The notes under the pieces are model-generated. The model ran no database searches. It was not told the origin of the DNA and saw nothing but the letters and a program-made list of their open reading frames with translations. From positions 1 through 64,000 of the forward strand of contig NZ_BNAD01000014.1 in assembly GCF_014653115.1 (NCBI RefSeq): a DNA stretch of 64,000 nucleotides, given 5' to 3'. Positions 51,723 through 63,888 of the stretch are shown here, piece after piece (the first letter of the stretch is position 1; the number at the start of each line of letters is the position of its first letter). The stretch is from Nocardioides flavus (ex Wang et al. 2016) (GTDB lineage: Bacteria > Actinomycetota > Actinomycetes > Propionibacteriales > Nocardioidaceae). The translations under genes and the position numbers were made by a program.

Positions 51723-52613
51723 TCAGTCCAGCGACGCGATCAACCGACGTACGGTCTGCAGCGCTCCGCGGGAGATCTCCGGGGCCGTCTCGCGATAGTA
51801 GGTCCAACCGCTGATGGCGGGCGCCAGGGCGTACCCGCGTGCTCGTCGGTAGGCCGCGTCGTCGAGGCCCACCGCGTCGCGATAGGTCTCGGCAGCCACG
51901 ACGGGCACGTAGCCCCACATCGCGTTGAGCTCGATCGCCGGGTCCCCCCGCCCGGCGCAGCCCCAGTCGATCACCGCAACCAGCCGTCCGTCGCGCACGA
52001 GGAGGTTGCCCTCGTGCAGGTCCCCGTGGAACCAGCGGGGCTCCCCGTCGTACGCCGGCGCGTCGAGGGCGTCCGCCCACACGGCCAGCACCGCGTCGCG
52101 GGAGACCTCGGACGTGTCGGCCCTCGCCGTCCACTTCCGGACCCAGCCGTCGAGCGCCGGCAGCGGCCCGCCGCGCCCCTCCGTCGTCACCGGGCCGTCC
52201 ATCCCGGGCACCTCCCGGCAGGACCGGACGAAGGCGCCGAGCCCGCTTGCCCACTCCTCGGGGTCGAAGGTCTCCTCGGTCGGGTTGTCGCCCTCGATCC
52301 ACGGCACGACCGTCCAGGCGAAGGGGTAGCCCTCGCCGGGCTCACCCAGCGCGACGGGGGCCGGGGTCGGCAGCGGCAGGTGCGGGGCCAGCCGGGGCAG
52401 CCAGTCGTGCTCGAACGCAACGGTCTCGGCAGGCCCCGGCACCCGCGGCATCCGGACGAGCAGGTCGTCGCCGAGCCTGAAGAGCTGGTTGTCCGTCCCG
52501 GTCGGCGGCAGGCGCCGGACGGGCAGGTCCGCCCACTTGGGGAGCTGCGCGGCCACGAGCCTGCGAACGGTCCCCCCGTCGATAGCGACCTCGTCGGCAT
52601 GCATCCCAGTCAT
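51723..52613 (-). CDS. Aminoglycoside phosphotransferase (APH)-family kinase
   Basis: 296 residues. The kinase-like fold shows the N-lobe strand NQLFRLGDDLLVRMPRV, the catalytic loop WFHGDLHEGNLLV and the metal site VAVIDWGCAGRGDPAIEL. APH/ChoK-like enzymes phosphorylate aminoglycosides, choline or sugars. A role in resistance is not proven. The promoter TAGCGT (52627-52622) lies eight bases before the ATG and shares the small divergent gap with the esterase promoter. Confidence 0.88.
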   Translation of the reverse strand: MTGMHADEVAIDGGTVRRLVAAQLPKWADLPVRRLPPTGTDNQLFRLGDDLLVRMPRVPGPAETVAFEHDWLPRLAPHLPLPTPAPVALGEPGEGYPFAWTVVPWIEGDNPTEETFDPEEWASGLGAFVRSCREVPGMDGPVTTEGRGGPLPALDGWVRKWTARADTSEVSRDAVLAVWADALDAPAYDGEPRWFHGDLHEGNLLVRDGRLVAVIDWGCAGRGDPAIELNAMWGYVPVVAAETYRDAVGLDDAAYRRARGYALAPAISGWTYYRETAPEISRGALQTVRRLIASLD

Positions 52614-52621
52614 CGGGCGGG

Positions 52622-55664
<3,043 letters not shown>

Positions 55665-55668
<4 letters not shown>

Positions 55669-56408
55669 GCCGGCTTGCGGAAGTAGAGCACCATGCTCTT
55701 CCCGATCAGCGGGTCGAGCACCTTGCCGGCGTACTGGAGGACCTTGGGGTTCTCCATGATCTCCCACACGAGGAGCTTGTGATAGGCCTTGGCGAGCGGG
55801 TGCTCGTCGTTGGTGACGCCGACCGCGCACTTGATCCACCAGTAGGGCGTGTGCAGGCCGTGGGCGTGGTCCCGGCCGGTGAAGACCATCGCGTCACCGG
55901 GGGTGCCGTCGTTGGAGCGGCCGGCCTTGGTGACCTTGTCGACCAGCTCCTCGGCCGTGTAGATGCGGACGTGCCCACCCTCGGCGTTGTGGTAGTCGTC
56001 GGACAGCTTCCAGTTGACGACCTCGGGGAGCCAGCGCGGCACGGAGACGGCGAGCGTGCCGCCCGGTCGGAGCACGCGCACGAGCTCCTTGATGGCGTCG
56101 ACGTCGTGGTGGATGTGCTCGAGGACCTCCGCGGCGACGATCCGGTCGAACTCGCCGTCCGCGAACGGCAGCGCGAGCGCGTCGCCCTCCTTGACGTCGG
56201 CCTCCGCGCCCTCGGGCACCTCGCCGGCCTCCCGCATCGCGGTGAACCACTCGCGCACGATCGCCAGCTCGTCGGCGTCCTGGTCGAACGCGATCACGTC
56301 GGCGCCGCGACGGTACATCTCGAAGGCGTGCCGGCCGGCGCCGCAGCCCATGTCGAGCACGCGGTCGCCCGGGCGCAGGCCGAGGCGGTCGAAGTCAACG
56401 GTCAGCAC
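55665..56408 (-). CDS. Class I SAM-dependent methyltransferase
   Basis: 247 residues from GTG 56408. Motif I is VLDMGCGAGRHAFEMYRRG, the acidic SAM contact is AFDQDADEL, motif IV FDRIVAAEVLEHIHHD and post-motif LRPGGTLAVSVPRWL. This is a Methyltransf_11-like enzyme. It overlaps the glycosyltransferase gene by 14 bases and the toroid gene by four bases, suggesting that the three proteins act together on one product. Confidence 0.85.
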
Positions 56409-57672
56409 GGCGGCTCTCCTCCTGCTCTCGCGGACCCCGCTCGCGGCGGAAGTCGGCGATGGTCTCCTCGTACGCGGCGGCCGTGGCCTCGGCCACGGCG
56501 CGCCAGCTGAACATCTCCTCGACGCGGGCACGGCCGGCCGCCCCCATGGCCGCGCGCCGCTCGGGGTCGTCGAGCAGCGCGGCGACGGCCTGCTCGAGCT
56601 CGCCGACGTCGCCGGGCGTCACCAGCTCGGCGCAGACCCCGTCGGGGCCGACCACCTCGGGGATCGCGCCCGCGCGGGACACCACCAGCGGGGTCGCGCA
56701 CGCCATCAGCTCGGCGGTGGGCAGCGAGAACCCTTCGTAGAGCGACGGCACGCAGGCGACCTCGGCGGACCCCATGACCCGCACCAGCTCCTCGTCTGTG
56801 ACGCCGTTGACGAAGGTGACGAGCTCCCCGATGCCGAGCTGGTCGATCAGCTGCTCGGTACGACCGCCGGGCTCGGGCCGGGTGACCAGCACGAGCGACA
56901 CGTCGCGCTCCACCGCGAGCTTGGCGAACGCCTCGAGCAGGGTCGCGATGCCCTTCATCGGCGCGTCGGCGCTGGCCATCGCGAGGATCCGGCCGGGCAC
57001 GCGCGGCTCGCTCGGCGGGGCGAAGACGTCGTCGACGCCCAGGAGGATCGTCTGCATCCGGGCGGGGTCGACGCCGAAGTCGCGGGCGACGTCGCGTCGC
57101 GACGACTCCGAGGGCGTCAGGACCTTGCGGTAGCGGCGGGCCACACGGGTCTGCATGCGGAGGAAGCCGTACCACCGGCGCAGCGTGAGGCGCTTGCGCC
57201 ACGACGGGGCGGTCTGGAGGTCGATGCGCCGGTCCATGGTGATCGGGTGGTGGATCGTGGCGACGACCGGCAGCCCGTAGGACTCGAGCTCCAGGATGCC
57301 GGTGCCGAGCACCTGGTTGTCGTGGGCGATGTCGAAGTCGGCGGCGCGGTCCTTCATCAGCCGGGCGATGCGCGAGCTGAAGGTCTTCGGCTCGGGGAAC
57401 CCGGCCGCGCACATCGTGAGGAACTCCTCGACGTCGATGCGGTCGCGGAACTCCCGTAGGTGCGGCACGCGGAACGGGTCGGGCTCGCGGTAGAGGTCGA
57501 GGCTCGGCACCTTGGTCAGCACGACCCCCTCGTCGAGGTCGGGATAGGGCTGGCCGGAGAAGACCTCGACCTCGTGCCCGAGGCGTACGAGCTCGCGGCT
57601 GAGGTGGCGGATGTAGACGCCCTGCCCTCCGCAGTGGGGCTTGCTCCGGTAGGACAGCATGGCGATGCGCAC
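56395..57672 (-). CDS. Glycosyltransferase family 4
   Basis: 425 residues with a GT-B fold. The N-terminal RIAMLSYRSKPHCGGQGVYI has the typical GGQG loop; the C-terminal domain has the nucleotide-sugar site SLYEGFSLPTAELMACATPLVVSRAGAIPEVVG with the E-x7-E pair. It likely transfers a sugar from an activated donor at the cytoplasmic side of the membrane. GTG start at 57672; CATAAT is six bases upstream, a leaderless promoter. It heads the GT-methyltransferase-toroid operon. Confidence 0.9.
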   Translation of the reverse strand: MRIAMLSYRSKPHCGGQGVYIRHLSRELVRLGHEVEVFSGQPYPDLDEGVVLTKVPSLDLYREPDPFRVPHLREFRDRIDVEEFLTMCAAGFPEPKTFSSRIARLMKDRAADFDIAHDNQVLGTGILELESYGLPVVATIHHPITMDRRIDLQTAPSWRKRLTLRRWYGFLRMQTRVARRYRKVLTPSESSRRDVARDFGVDPARMQTILLGVDDVFAPPSEPRVPGRILAMASADAPMKGIATLLEAFAKLAVERDVSLVLVTRPEPGGRTEQLIDQLGIGELVTFVNGVTDEELVRVMGSAEVACVPSLYEGFSLPTAELMACATPLVVSRAGAIPEVVGPDGVCAELVTPGDVGELEQAVAALLDDPERRAAMGAAGRARVEEMFSWRAVAEATAAAYEETIADFRRERGPREQEESRRADR

Positions 57673-57699
57673 CCGGTCATTATGCCTACTCGCGGGTAG

Positions 57700-58671
57700 T
57701 CACCCCTCGCTGGAGTGGCCGGGGAAGACGTGGGCGCTCGGGTCGAGGACGACGGCGGCGTTGTTGACCGCAGTCGCGGCCTCGCCGAAGCCCACCGCGA
57801 TCAGCCGCACCTTGCCGGGGTAGTCGGTGATGTCGCCCGCTGCGAACACGCGCCGCAGGTTGGTCCGCATCGCGGAGTCGACCACGACGTGGCGCTTCTG
57901 CGTCTCGAGGCCCCACTGCTGGATCGCGCCGAGGTCGGCGATGAAGCCGAGCGCGGCGACGAGCGCCTGGGCCTTGCGCACCTGCGGCTCCTGGCCGTCG
58001 ACGGTGACCTCCACCTCCTCGAGGTGGGCCTCGCCGCGCAGCTCGGTCACCTGGGCGTTGGTGATGATCTCGACGCTGGAGGCCTGGACCGCGGCCACGG
58101 TGCCCTCGTGGGCGCGGAAGGCGTCGCGTCGGTGCACCAGCGTCACCGACGCGGCGATCGGCTCGAGGTGCTGGGCCCAGTCGAAGGCGCTGTCCCCTCC
58201 CCCGACGACGACCACGTCCTTGCCGGCGTACGGGGCGAAGCTCGGCACGAAGAACTCCATGCCCCGGCCCACCCAGCCCTCGCCGGCCGGCAACGGGCGG
58301 GGGCTGAACTTCCCGATCCCCGAGGTGATCAGGACCGCCCCGGCCGTGACGCGGGTGCCGTCGTCGAGGGTGACCACGACCTCGTCCTCGCCGTGCTCGA
58401 GCGTGGTGGCGGTGCGGTCGAGGAGGTACGTCGGGTGGGCCGTCGCGGCCTGGGCGACGAGCCCCTCGACGAGGTCGCGACCCTTGACGCTGGGGAAGCC
58501 GGCGACGTCGAGGATCGCCTTCTCCGGGTACATCGCGGTGATCTGCCCGCCGAGCTCGGGCAGCGAGTCGACCACCGCGACGTTCATGCCGCGGAAGCCG
58601 GCGTAGTAGGCGGCGAACAGGCCCGTCGGCCCGGCTCCGATGATCAGCAGGTCGGTCGTCACGTCGTCCAC
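57700..58671 (-). CDS. Ferredoxin-NADP(+) reductase, type 2 (TrxR-like)
   Basis: 323 residues. FAD loop DLLIIGAGPTGLFAAYYAG near the start, NADP loop [17 protein letters not shown], and FAAGDITDYPGKVRLIAVGFGEAA at the end. The CxxC of thioredoxin reductase is absent, which together with the layout points to YumC-type ferredoxin-NADP reductase. It may reduce the ferredoxin used in Fe-S or P450 chemistry. The GTG at 58671 has AAGGA eight bases upstream. Confidence 0.87.
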   Translation of the reverse strand: MDDVTTDLLIIGAGPTGLFAAYYAGFRGMNVAVVDSLPELGGQITAMYPEKAILDVAGFPSVKGRDLVEGLVAQAATAHPTYLLDRTATTLEHGEDEVVVTLDDGTRVTAGAVLITSGIGKFSPRPLPAGEGWVGRGMEFFVPSFAPYAGKDVVVVGGGDSAFDWAQHLEPIAASVTLVHRRDAFRAHEGTVAAVQASSVEIITNAQVTELRGEAHLEEVEVTVDGQEPQVRKAQALVAALGFIADLGAIQQWGLETQKRHVVVDSAMRTNLRRVFAAGDITDYPGKVRLIAVGFGEAATAVNNAAVVLDPSAHVFPGHSSEG

Positions 58672-58727
58672 GTCGCGGATCCTTCCGGTCGGGCGAGCCG
58701 CCCACAAGGGGCCGGGCCGCTCAGGCG

Positions 58728-59246
58728 TCACAATGCGTCGAGCTCGCTGACCCTCCACTCGCCGTCCATGCGCTCCAGCGAGACCAGCACGCGGTCGAGG
58801 TCGAGACGTGGCGCCGCCAGGTCGTCGCCGGACGTGCGCTGGTTGACGAAGACGAGGACCCGCGCGTGGTCCGACGAGGCGGTGACCAGGGCCGTGTCGA
58901 CGACCTCGGCGGTCACCACCGTGCGGTCCCGGCGGCTCGTGGTGGCGACGCCGGCCATCGTGCGGTCGTAGCGAGCCTGCATGGCCGGGGTCATCAGCGC
59001 CCGGGCCGCCGCCTTGTCGTCGGCGAGCGTGCGCCACGAGAAGCCGTACGCCGCAGTGGCGCCCTCGGCCGCGCGCTCGCGCACGGCGGTCTTCACCGCC
59101 GCCGAGACCACGGACGCGCTGGCGGAGTCGGCGCTGCTGACGTCGCCTGCGGGCACGGGTGCGCCGTCGCGGACGACCCAGACCAAGGCCAACGCGGCTG
59201 CGCACACCAGCACCGCCAGCCCTGCGACCCACCGCCTGCTCGCCAT
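58728..59246 (-). CDS. Mce-associated-type membrane protein (1)
   Basis: 172 residues: one N-terminal membrane helix (WVAGLAVLVCAAALALVWVV), then a periplasmic NTF2-like domain (ALMTPAMQARYDRTMAGV, VVTAEVVDTALVTAS, VLVFVNQRTSGDD, GEWRVSELDAL). Such proteins accompany mce lipid-transport operons in mycobacteria, but no mce genes are seen here. It follows a paralogous protein by ten bases. Confidence 0.72.
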   Translation of the reverse strand: MASRRWVAGLAVLVCAAALALVWVVRDGAPVPAGDVSSADSASASVVSAAVKTAVRERAAEGATAAYGFSWRTLADDKAAARALMTPAMQARYDRTMAGVATTSRRDRTVVTAEVVDTALVTASSDHARVLVFVNQRTSGDDLAAPRLDLDRVLVSLERMDGEWRVSELDAL

Positions 59247-59256
59247 CACGCTCCGT

Positions 59257-59751
59257 TCACCGCACGAACTGGAGGTTGTCGGTGAGCCACCGGCCGTCCT
59301 CGCGGACGAGGTCGAGCCGCAGGCGGTAGTAGCGGACCTGTCCCTCGGCACCCGTGCCCCTGTTGGTGACCGTGCTGTTGGCCGCGACGAGGACCGTGGC
59401 GGAGTCGGCGTCCTGGTCGCCCACGCCGAGCGCGACGACCTCCGGCACCGAGGTCGCCTCGGTCCGCACGGCCTCGCGGACCAACGTCTCGCGCTGCGCC
59501 TCGTACTGCTCGGCGAAGTCCCCGGTCGCACCGGCGAGGACCGCGTCGACCAGCGGGTCCATGTCCTCGTGGTCGACGGTGAGGAACGCGAGCGCCTCCG
59601 CGCGGGCGGCCGCCGCGACGTCACGCTGCGCGGCCGTCAGGTCGGCGTCCACGGTGTCGCGGGACGTGACGACCAGACCGATCGCGACCAGGAGGCCGAC
59701 GAGCACGACGACCAGTGCCCCGGCCAGCCAGCTCCTCGCTCGTACGCCCAC
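59257..59751 (-). CDS. Mce-associated-type membrane protein (2)
   Basis: 164 residues with one N-terminal helix (LAGALVVVLVGLLVAIGLVV) and an external NTF2-like domain ending VREDGRWLTDNLQFV. It is a diverged paralogue of its downstream neighbour. GTG start at 59751 with TAGGTT six bases upstream, so the pair is read from one leaderless transcript. Confidence 0.72.
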   Translation of the reverse strand: MGVRARSWLAGALVVVLVGLLVAIGLVVTSRDTVDADLTAAQRDVAAAARAEALAFLTVDHEDMDPLVDAVLAGATGDFAEQYEAQRETLVREAVRTEATSVPEVVALGVGDQDADSATVLVAANSTVTNRGTGAEGQVRYYRLRLDLVREDGRWLTDNLQFVR

Positions 59752-59827
59752 CGGGCGAACCTAGCCCAGCGAGCGCCGCCGCGCCGCTCATCCGCGCCGG
59801 TCGTCGGCGTCCCTAGACTCCGTCCTC

Positions 59828-60487
59828 GTGACCCGATCGATCCACCACCTGACCGCGCACCCGTCCGCGATGCTGCTCGGCGCCCAGCTGCTGCAGGTGC
59901 TCGCGTGGCCCTTCCTCGGCGGCTCGCGGCTGGGCGGTGCGTTCCTCGGCGTCATCGGGATGCTCGCCGTGGGCTCAGCGGTCCTCGCGGTCCGACGCAC
60001 TCCCCACGTGAGCCGCGTGGTGTTCTTCCTCGGCGCTCCCACGATCGTCTTCACGCTGCTCGAGGCGATCTTCGCCGACATCGACCCGATCGTCCTCGTG
60101 TCCGGCCTGCTGCACGCGCCGTTCTACTTCTACGTCTCCTACGCGATGCTGCGGTACCTGTTCCACGACGACGTCGTCACCACCGACGAGTACTACGCGA
60201 CCGGGGCCGCCTTCACCGTGGTGGCGTGGGGCTTCGCCCACCTGTACGCCGCCCTGCAGGTGGTGTGGCCGCGGTCCTTCACCAACGCCGGCGGGTTCGA
60301 CCACTCGTGGTTCGAGCTGCTCTACCTGTCGTTCTCGACCCTCACCAGCGTCGGCCTGTCCGACATCGTGGCGGTCGGCCCGCAGGCGCGGTCGGTGGTG
60401 ATGATCGAGATGATGGTCGGCGTCTTCTACGTCGCGATGGTCGTGTCCCGGATGGTCGGCCTCACGATGATGCGCCACCGGCGCTGA
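59828..60487 (+). CDS. Ion-channel-family membrane protein with atypical selectivity filter
   Basis: 219 residues. The last two helices and the pore loop match a two-TM potassium-channel module: LLYLSFSTLTSVGLSDIVAVG, then VVMIEMMVGVFYVAMVV. The filter is T-S-V-G-L-S-D where potassium channels have T-V-G-Y-G-D. Four further hydrophobic segments precede the pore. Potassium selectivity is therefore uncertain. TAGACT lies eight bases before the GTG at 59828. Confidence 0.8.
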   Translation: MTRSIHHLTAHPSAMLLGAQLLQVLAWPFLGGSRLGGAFLGVIGMLAVGSAVLAVRRTPHVSRVVFFLGAPTIVFTLLEAIFADIDPIVLVSGLLHAPFYFYVSYAMLRYLFHDDVVTTDEYYATGAAFTVVAWGFAHLYAALQVVWPRSFTNAGGFDHSWFELLYLSFSTLTSVGLSDIVAVGPQARSVVMIEMMVGVFYVAMVVSRMVGLTMMRHRR

Positions 60488-60517
60488 CGCGGTCCCGGCC
60501 AGCCACCCGCCGGGGCG

Positions 60518-61075
60518 TCACTCCTCGTCGTCCTCGTCGTCGAGGAGACCTTCCTGCTCGGCCTCGCGGACGATGCGGCGTACGTTGTCGATGCTGCCGC
60601 AGTCGGCGTCGAGCTGCTTGTTGCGCTCGGTCGCGAACGCCACGCCCAGCTCGGCGCGCACCTGCTCGCCCACCTCGTCCCTCGCCGGGTTGAGGATCGT
60701 CAGCTCCTCCTCGGTGAGGTGGTGGTTGAGCGCGGTCGCGAGCTCCTCGACGGCGTCGTCGAAGGCCTGGGTGTCGGTGCCCTTGAGCTCGAGCACCTTG
60801 AGCATCGCCTCGTGGCCCTCGGCGTGCTCCTCCTCGCCGTGCTCGGCCTCGTGCTCGGTGATCGCGTCCTTGCGGCGCAGCTTGGGGTAGACGTGCTTCT
60901 CCTCGGCCTCGGCGTGGGCCACGTGGAGGGCGGAGAGGGCCTTGCGCACGGCGTCGCGGTCCGACGAGCTGTCCCGCAGCTGGCGCATCAGGGCCTCGAA
61001 CCGACGGTGGTCCTCCAGGATCAGGTCGATGACGTCGCCGGAGACCGGCCTTCCGAGGTCGATGGGGGTGCTCAT
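60518..61075 (-). CDS. Hemerythrin HHE-domain protein
   Basis: 185 residues. The first helix has VIDLILEDHRRFEALM, the second HVAHAEAEEKHVYPKL, the third a histidine/glutamate-rich HGEEEHAEGHEAM, and the last NHHLTEEELTIL, giving the His/Glu ligands of a di-iron four-helix bundle. It may sense or carry oxygen, iron or NO. The tail ends in an acidic run (DDEDDEE). TAGGTT six bases before the ATG at 61075 marks a leaderless promoter. Confidence 0.9.
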   Translation of the reverse strand: MSTPIDLGRPVSGDVIDLILEDHRRFEALMRQLRDSSSDRDAVRKALSALHVAHAEAEEKHVYPKLRRKDAITEHEAEHGEEEHAEGHEAMLKVLELKGTDTQAFDDAVEELATALNHHLTEEELTILNPARDEVGEQVRAELGVAFATERNKQLDADCGSIDNVRRIVREAEQEGLLDDEDDEE

Positions 61076-61140
61076 GCCGTGAACCTAGCGAGCGCCCCCG
61101 ACCGGGACCAGTGCTCTCCTCCGGACGGGTGTGCCGTGCC

Positions 61141-61146
61141 TATGCT
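61141..61146 (+). promoter_or_regulatory. Leaderless -10 element of the DUF1707 gene
   Basis: TATGCT, a near-consensus -10, is exactly six bases before the GTG at 61153 and decides the start, ruling out the longer frame from 61111. Confidence 0.65.
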
Positions 61147-61152
61147 GGCGAC

Positions 61153-61680
61153 GTGGCGGAGATCGAGGTGTGGCGGCAGTTCGACCACGACCCGCGGAGC
61201 CCGGCGAACGCGTCGCTGCGGGCCTCCGACCGCGACCGCGCCGTGATCGAGACCGTCCTGGCCGACGCCTTCGCGGAGGGACGCATCACGCGGACCGAGT
61301 ACGACGAGCGCACCGGCGCCGCTCTCTCCAGCCGCACCCTGGGTGAGCTGGTCCCCCTCGTCGAGGACCTCCCCGTCGCCTGTGCTCCGCGATCCGGCAC
61401 CGGCGACCTCCACGAGCAGGCCGTCCGGAAGTGGGAGGCCGACCGGCGCGAGGCACTGCTCGGCCTGATCGGCCTCTCCGCCCTGCTCTGGACCATCTGG
61501 GCGGCAACCACGTGGGGCGGGTTCCCCTGGCCGCTCTTCCCGATGGGCTTCGCGCTGATGAACCTCGCGCGCATCGTCGTCAACAAGCGCGACATCGTCG
61601 AGGAGCACACCCGGCGGCTGGAGAAGAAGCAGCAGAAGGAGCAGGAAAGACAGCTCAGGCGGCGCCCGGACGAGTTCTAG
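61153..61680 (+). CDS. DUF1707 protein with 2TM C-terminal domain
   Basis: 175 residues. The DUF1707 core is RASDRDRAVIETVLADAFAEGRITRTEYDERTGAAL, about residues 22-58, seen in many SHOCT-like actinobacterial membrane proteins. Two hydrophobic segments follow (ALLGLIGLSALLWTIWAATTW and LFPMGFALMNLARIVV), then a basic coiled tail (RRLEKKQQKEQERQLRRR). The function is unknown. It converges with uvrB. Confidence 0.8.
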   Translation: MAEIEVWRQFDHDPRSPANASLRASDRDRAVIETVLADAFAEGRITRTEYDERTGAALSSRTLGELVPLVEDLPVACAPRSGTGDLHEQAVRKWEADRREALLGLIGLSALLWTIWAATTWGGFPWPLFPMGFALMNLARIVVNKRDIVEEHTRRLEKKQQKEQERQLRRRPDEF

Positions 61681-61715
61681 TCGAGGCGCTCACGTCGTCG
61701 CCGGCGCGCTCGCTC

Positions 61716-63845
61716 TCACTTCGTCGCTTCCATCATCTGGCGGAGCTCCTTCTTGAGCTCGTTGACCTCGTCGCGCAGGCGGGCCGCGACCTCGAACTGC
61801 AGCTCGGCCGCCGCCGTCTTCATCTGGTCGGTGAGCTCCTGGATCAGCTCGGCCAGGTCGCTGCTCGGGATGCCGGCGGTGTCGGGGGCCTCCTGGTGGA
61901 TCCTCGACAGCGCGGGGGTCGGGGACTTGCCGGCCTTGACCCCGCCCGCACGACCCTTCTGCCCCACGTCGGCCCAGGTCTTGAGCAGCTCCTGGGTGGT
62001 CTCGTCCTCCCGGGCGAGCATCTCGGTGATGTCGGCGATCTTCTTGCGCAGCGGCTGCGGGTCGATCCCGCGCTCGGTGTTGTAGGCGACCTGGATCGCG
62101 CGGCGACGGTTGGTCTCCTCGATCGCGTTCTCCATCGACGGCGTGATCTTGTCGGCGTACATGTGGACCTGGCCGGACACGTTGCGCGCGGCGCGGCCGA
62201 TCGTCTGGATGAGCGACTTGTCGGAGCGCAGGAAGCCCTCCTTGTCGGCGTCGAGGATCGAGACGAGCGACACCTCGGGCAGGTCGAGGCCCTCACGGAG
62301 CAGGTTGATGCCGACGAGCACGTCGTACTCGCCGAGGCGCAGGTCGCGCAGCAGCTCGATGCGCTTGAGCGTGTCGACCTCGGAGTGCAGGTAGCGGGTG
62401 CGGATGCCGGCGTCGAGGAGGTAGTCGGTGAGGTCCTCGGACATCTTCTTGGTCAGCGTGGTGACCAGGACCCGCTCACCCTTGTCGGCGCGCTCGCGGA
62501 TCTCGTGGATGAGGTCGTCGATCTGGCCCTTGGTCGGCTTGACGACGACCTCGGGGTCGACCAGCCCGGTCGGCCGGATGATCTGCTGGACGGTGTTGTC
62601 GACGCCGCCGACGCGATCGAGCTCGTAGTTGCCCGGCGTGGCGGAGAGGTAGATCGTCTGCCCGATGCGGTCGACGAACTCCTCCCACCGCAGAGGCCGG
62701 TTGTCCATCGCGCTGGGCAGGCGGAAGCCGTGGTCGACGAGGTTGCGCTTGCGCGACATGTCGCCCTCGTACATGCCGCCGATCTGCGGCACGGCGACGT
62801 GGGACTCGTCGATGACGAGGACGAAGTCCTCAGGAAAGTAGTCGAGGAGCGTGTTGGGGGCGCTGCCGCGGCTGCGGCCGTCCATGTGCATCGAGTAGTT
62901 CTCGATGCCCGAGCACGAGCCGACCTGGCGCATCATCTCGATGTCGTAGGTGGTGCGCATGCGCAAGCGCTGCGCCTCGAGCAGCTTGCCCTGCTTCTCG
63001 AAGGTGGCGAGCTGGTCCTCGAGCTCGAGCTCGATGCCCTGGATCGCCCGCTCCATCCGCTCCGGGCCGGCGACGTAGTGGGTGGCGGGGAAGACGTGCA
63101 GCTCGGTGTCGTCGGAGACGACCTCGCCGGTGATCGGGTGCAGCGTCATCAGCCGCTCGACCTCGTCGCCGAAGAACTCCACCCGGATCGCGAGCTCCTC
63201 GTAGACCGGGAAGATCTCGAGGGTGTCGCCGCGGACCCGGAACGTGCCTCGGGTGAAGGACATGTCGTTGCGGGTGTACTGGATCTCGACGAGCCGGCGC
63301 AGCACGGAGTCGCGGTCGTGCTCCTCGCCGACCTTGAGCCGCAGCATCCGGTCGACGTACTCCTGCGGGGTGCCGAGGCCGTAGATGCACGACACCGTCG
63401 AGACCACGATGGTGTCGCGGCGGGTGAGCAGGCTGTTGGTCGCGCTGTGGCGCAGCCGCTCGACCTCCTCGTTGATGGAGGAGTCCTTCTCGATGTAGGT
63501 GTCGGTCTGGGGGACGTAGGCCTCGGGCTGGTAGTAGTCGTAGTAGGAGACGAAGTACTCCACCGCGTTGTCGGGGAACAGCTGGCGCAGCTCGTTGGCG
63601 AACTGGGCGGCGAGGGTCTTGTTGGGCTGGAGGACGAGCACCGGCCGCTGCAGCTGCTCGGCCACCCAGGCCACCGTGGCGGTCTTGCCGGTGCCGGTGG
63701 CGCCGAGGAGCACGACGTCCTGGACGCCGCCCTCGATCCGCTCGACGATCTCCTTGATCGCGGCCGGCTGGTCGCCCGACGGCTCGTAGTCGGAGACCAC
63801 CTTGAAGGGGGCCACCCGGCGCTGGAGATCGGTCACTGGACGCAT
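61716..63845 (-). CDS. uvrB: UvrB: excinuclease helicase-like subunit
   Basis: 709 residues. Walker A is [13 protein letters not shown], the beta-hairpin region includes [25 protein letters not shown], motif II is [12 protein letters not shown], and [20 protein letters not shown] and [20 protein letters not shown] follow. The C-terminal UVR domain is [30 protein letters not shown]. UvrB verifies damage and recruits UvrC. TACGCT lies six bases before the ATG at 63845. No LexA box was found here, in contrast to uvrA. Confidence 0.97.
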   Translation of the reverse strand: MRPVTDLQRRVAPFKVVSDYEPSGDQPAAIKEIVERIEGGVQDVVLLGATGTGKTATVAWVAEQLQRPVLVLQPNKTLAAQFANELRQLFPDNAVEYFVSYYDYYQPEAYVPQTDTYIEKDSSINEEVERLRHSATNSLLTRRDTIVVSTVSCIYGLGTPQEYVDRMLRLKVGEEHDRDSVLRRLVEIQYTRNDMSFTRGTFRVRGDTLEIFPVYEELAIRVEFFGDEVERLMTLHPITGEVVSDDTELHVFPATHYVAGPERMERAIQGIELELEDQLATFEKQGKLLEAQRLRMRTTYDIEMMRQVGSCSGIENYSMHMDGRSRGSAPNTLLDYFPEDFVLVIDESHVAVPQIGGMYEGDMSRKRNLVDHGFRLPSAMDNRPLRWEEFVDRIGQTIYLSATPGNYELDRVGGVDNTVQQIIRPTGLVDPEVVVKPTKGQIDDLIHEIRERADKGERVLVTTLTKKMSEDLTDYLLDAGIRTRYLHSEVDTLKRIELLRDLRLGEYDVLVGINLLREGLDLPEVSLVSILDADKEGFLRSDKSLIQTIGRAARNVSGQVHMYADKITPSMENAIEETNRRRAIQVAYNTERGIDPQPLRKKIADITEMLAREDETTQELLKTWADVGQKGRAGGVKAGKSPTPALSRIHQEAPDTAGIPSSDLAELIQELTDQMKTAAAELQFEVAARLRDEVNELKKELRQMMEATK

Positions 63846-63888
63846 GGGTCGAGCGTACGGGCCGCCACCGACAGCCGGCCCCCGGCGG

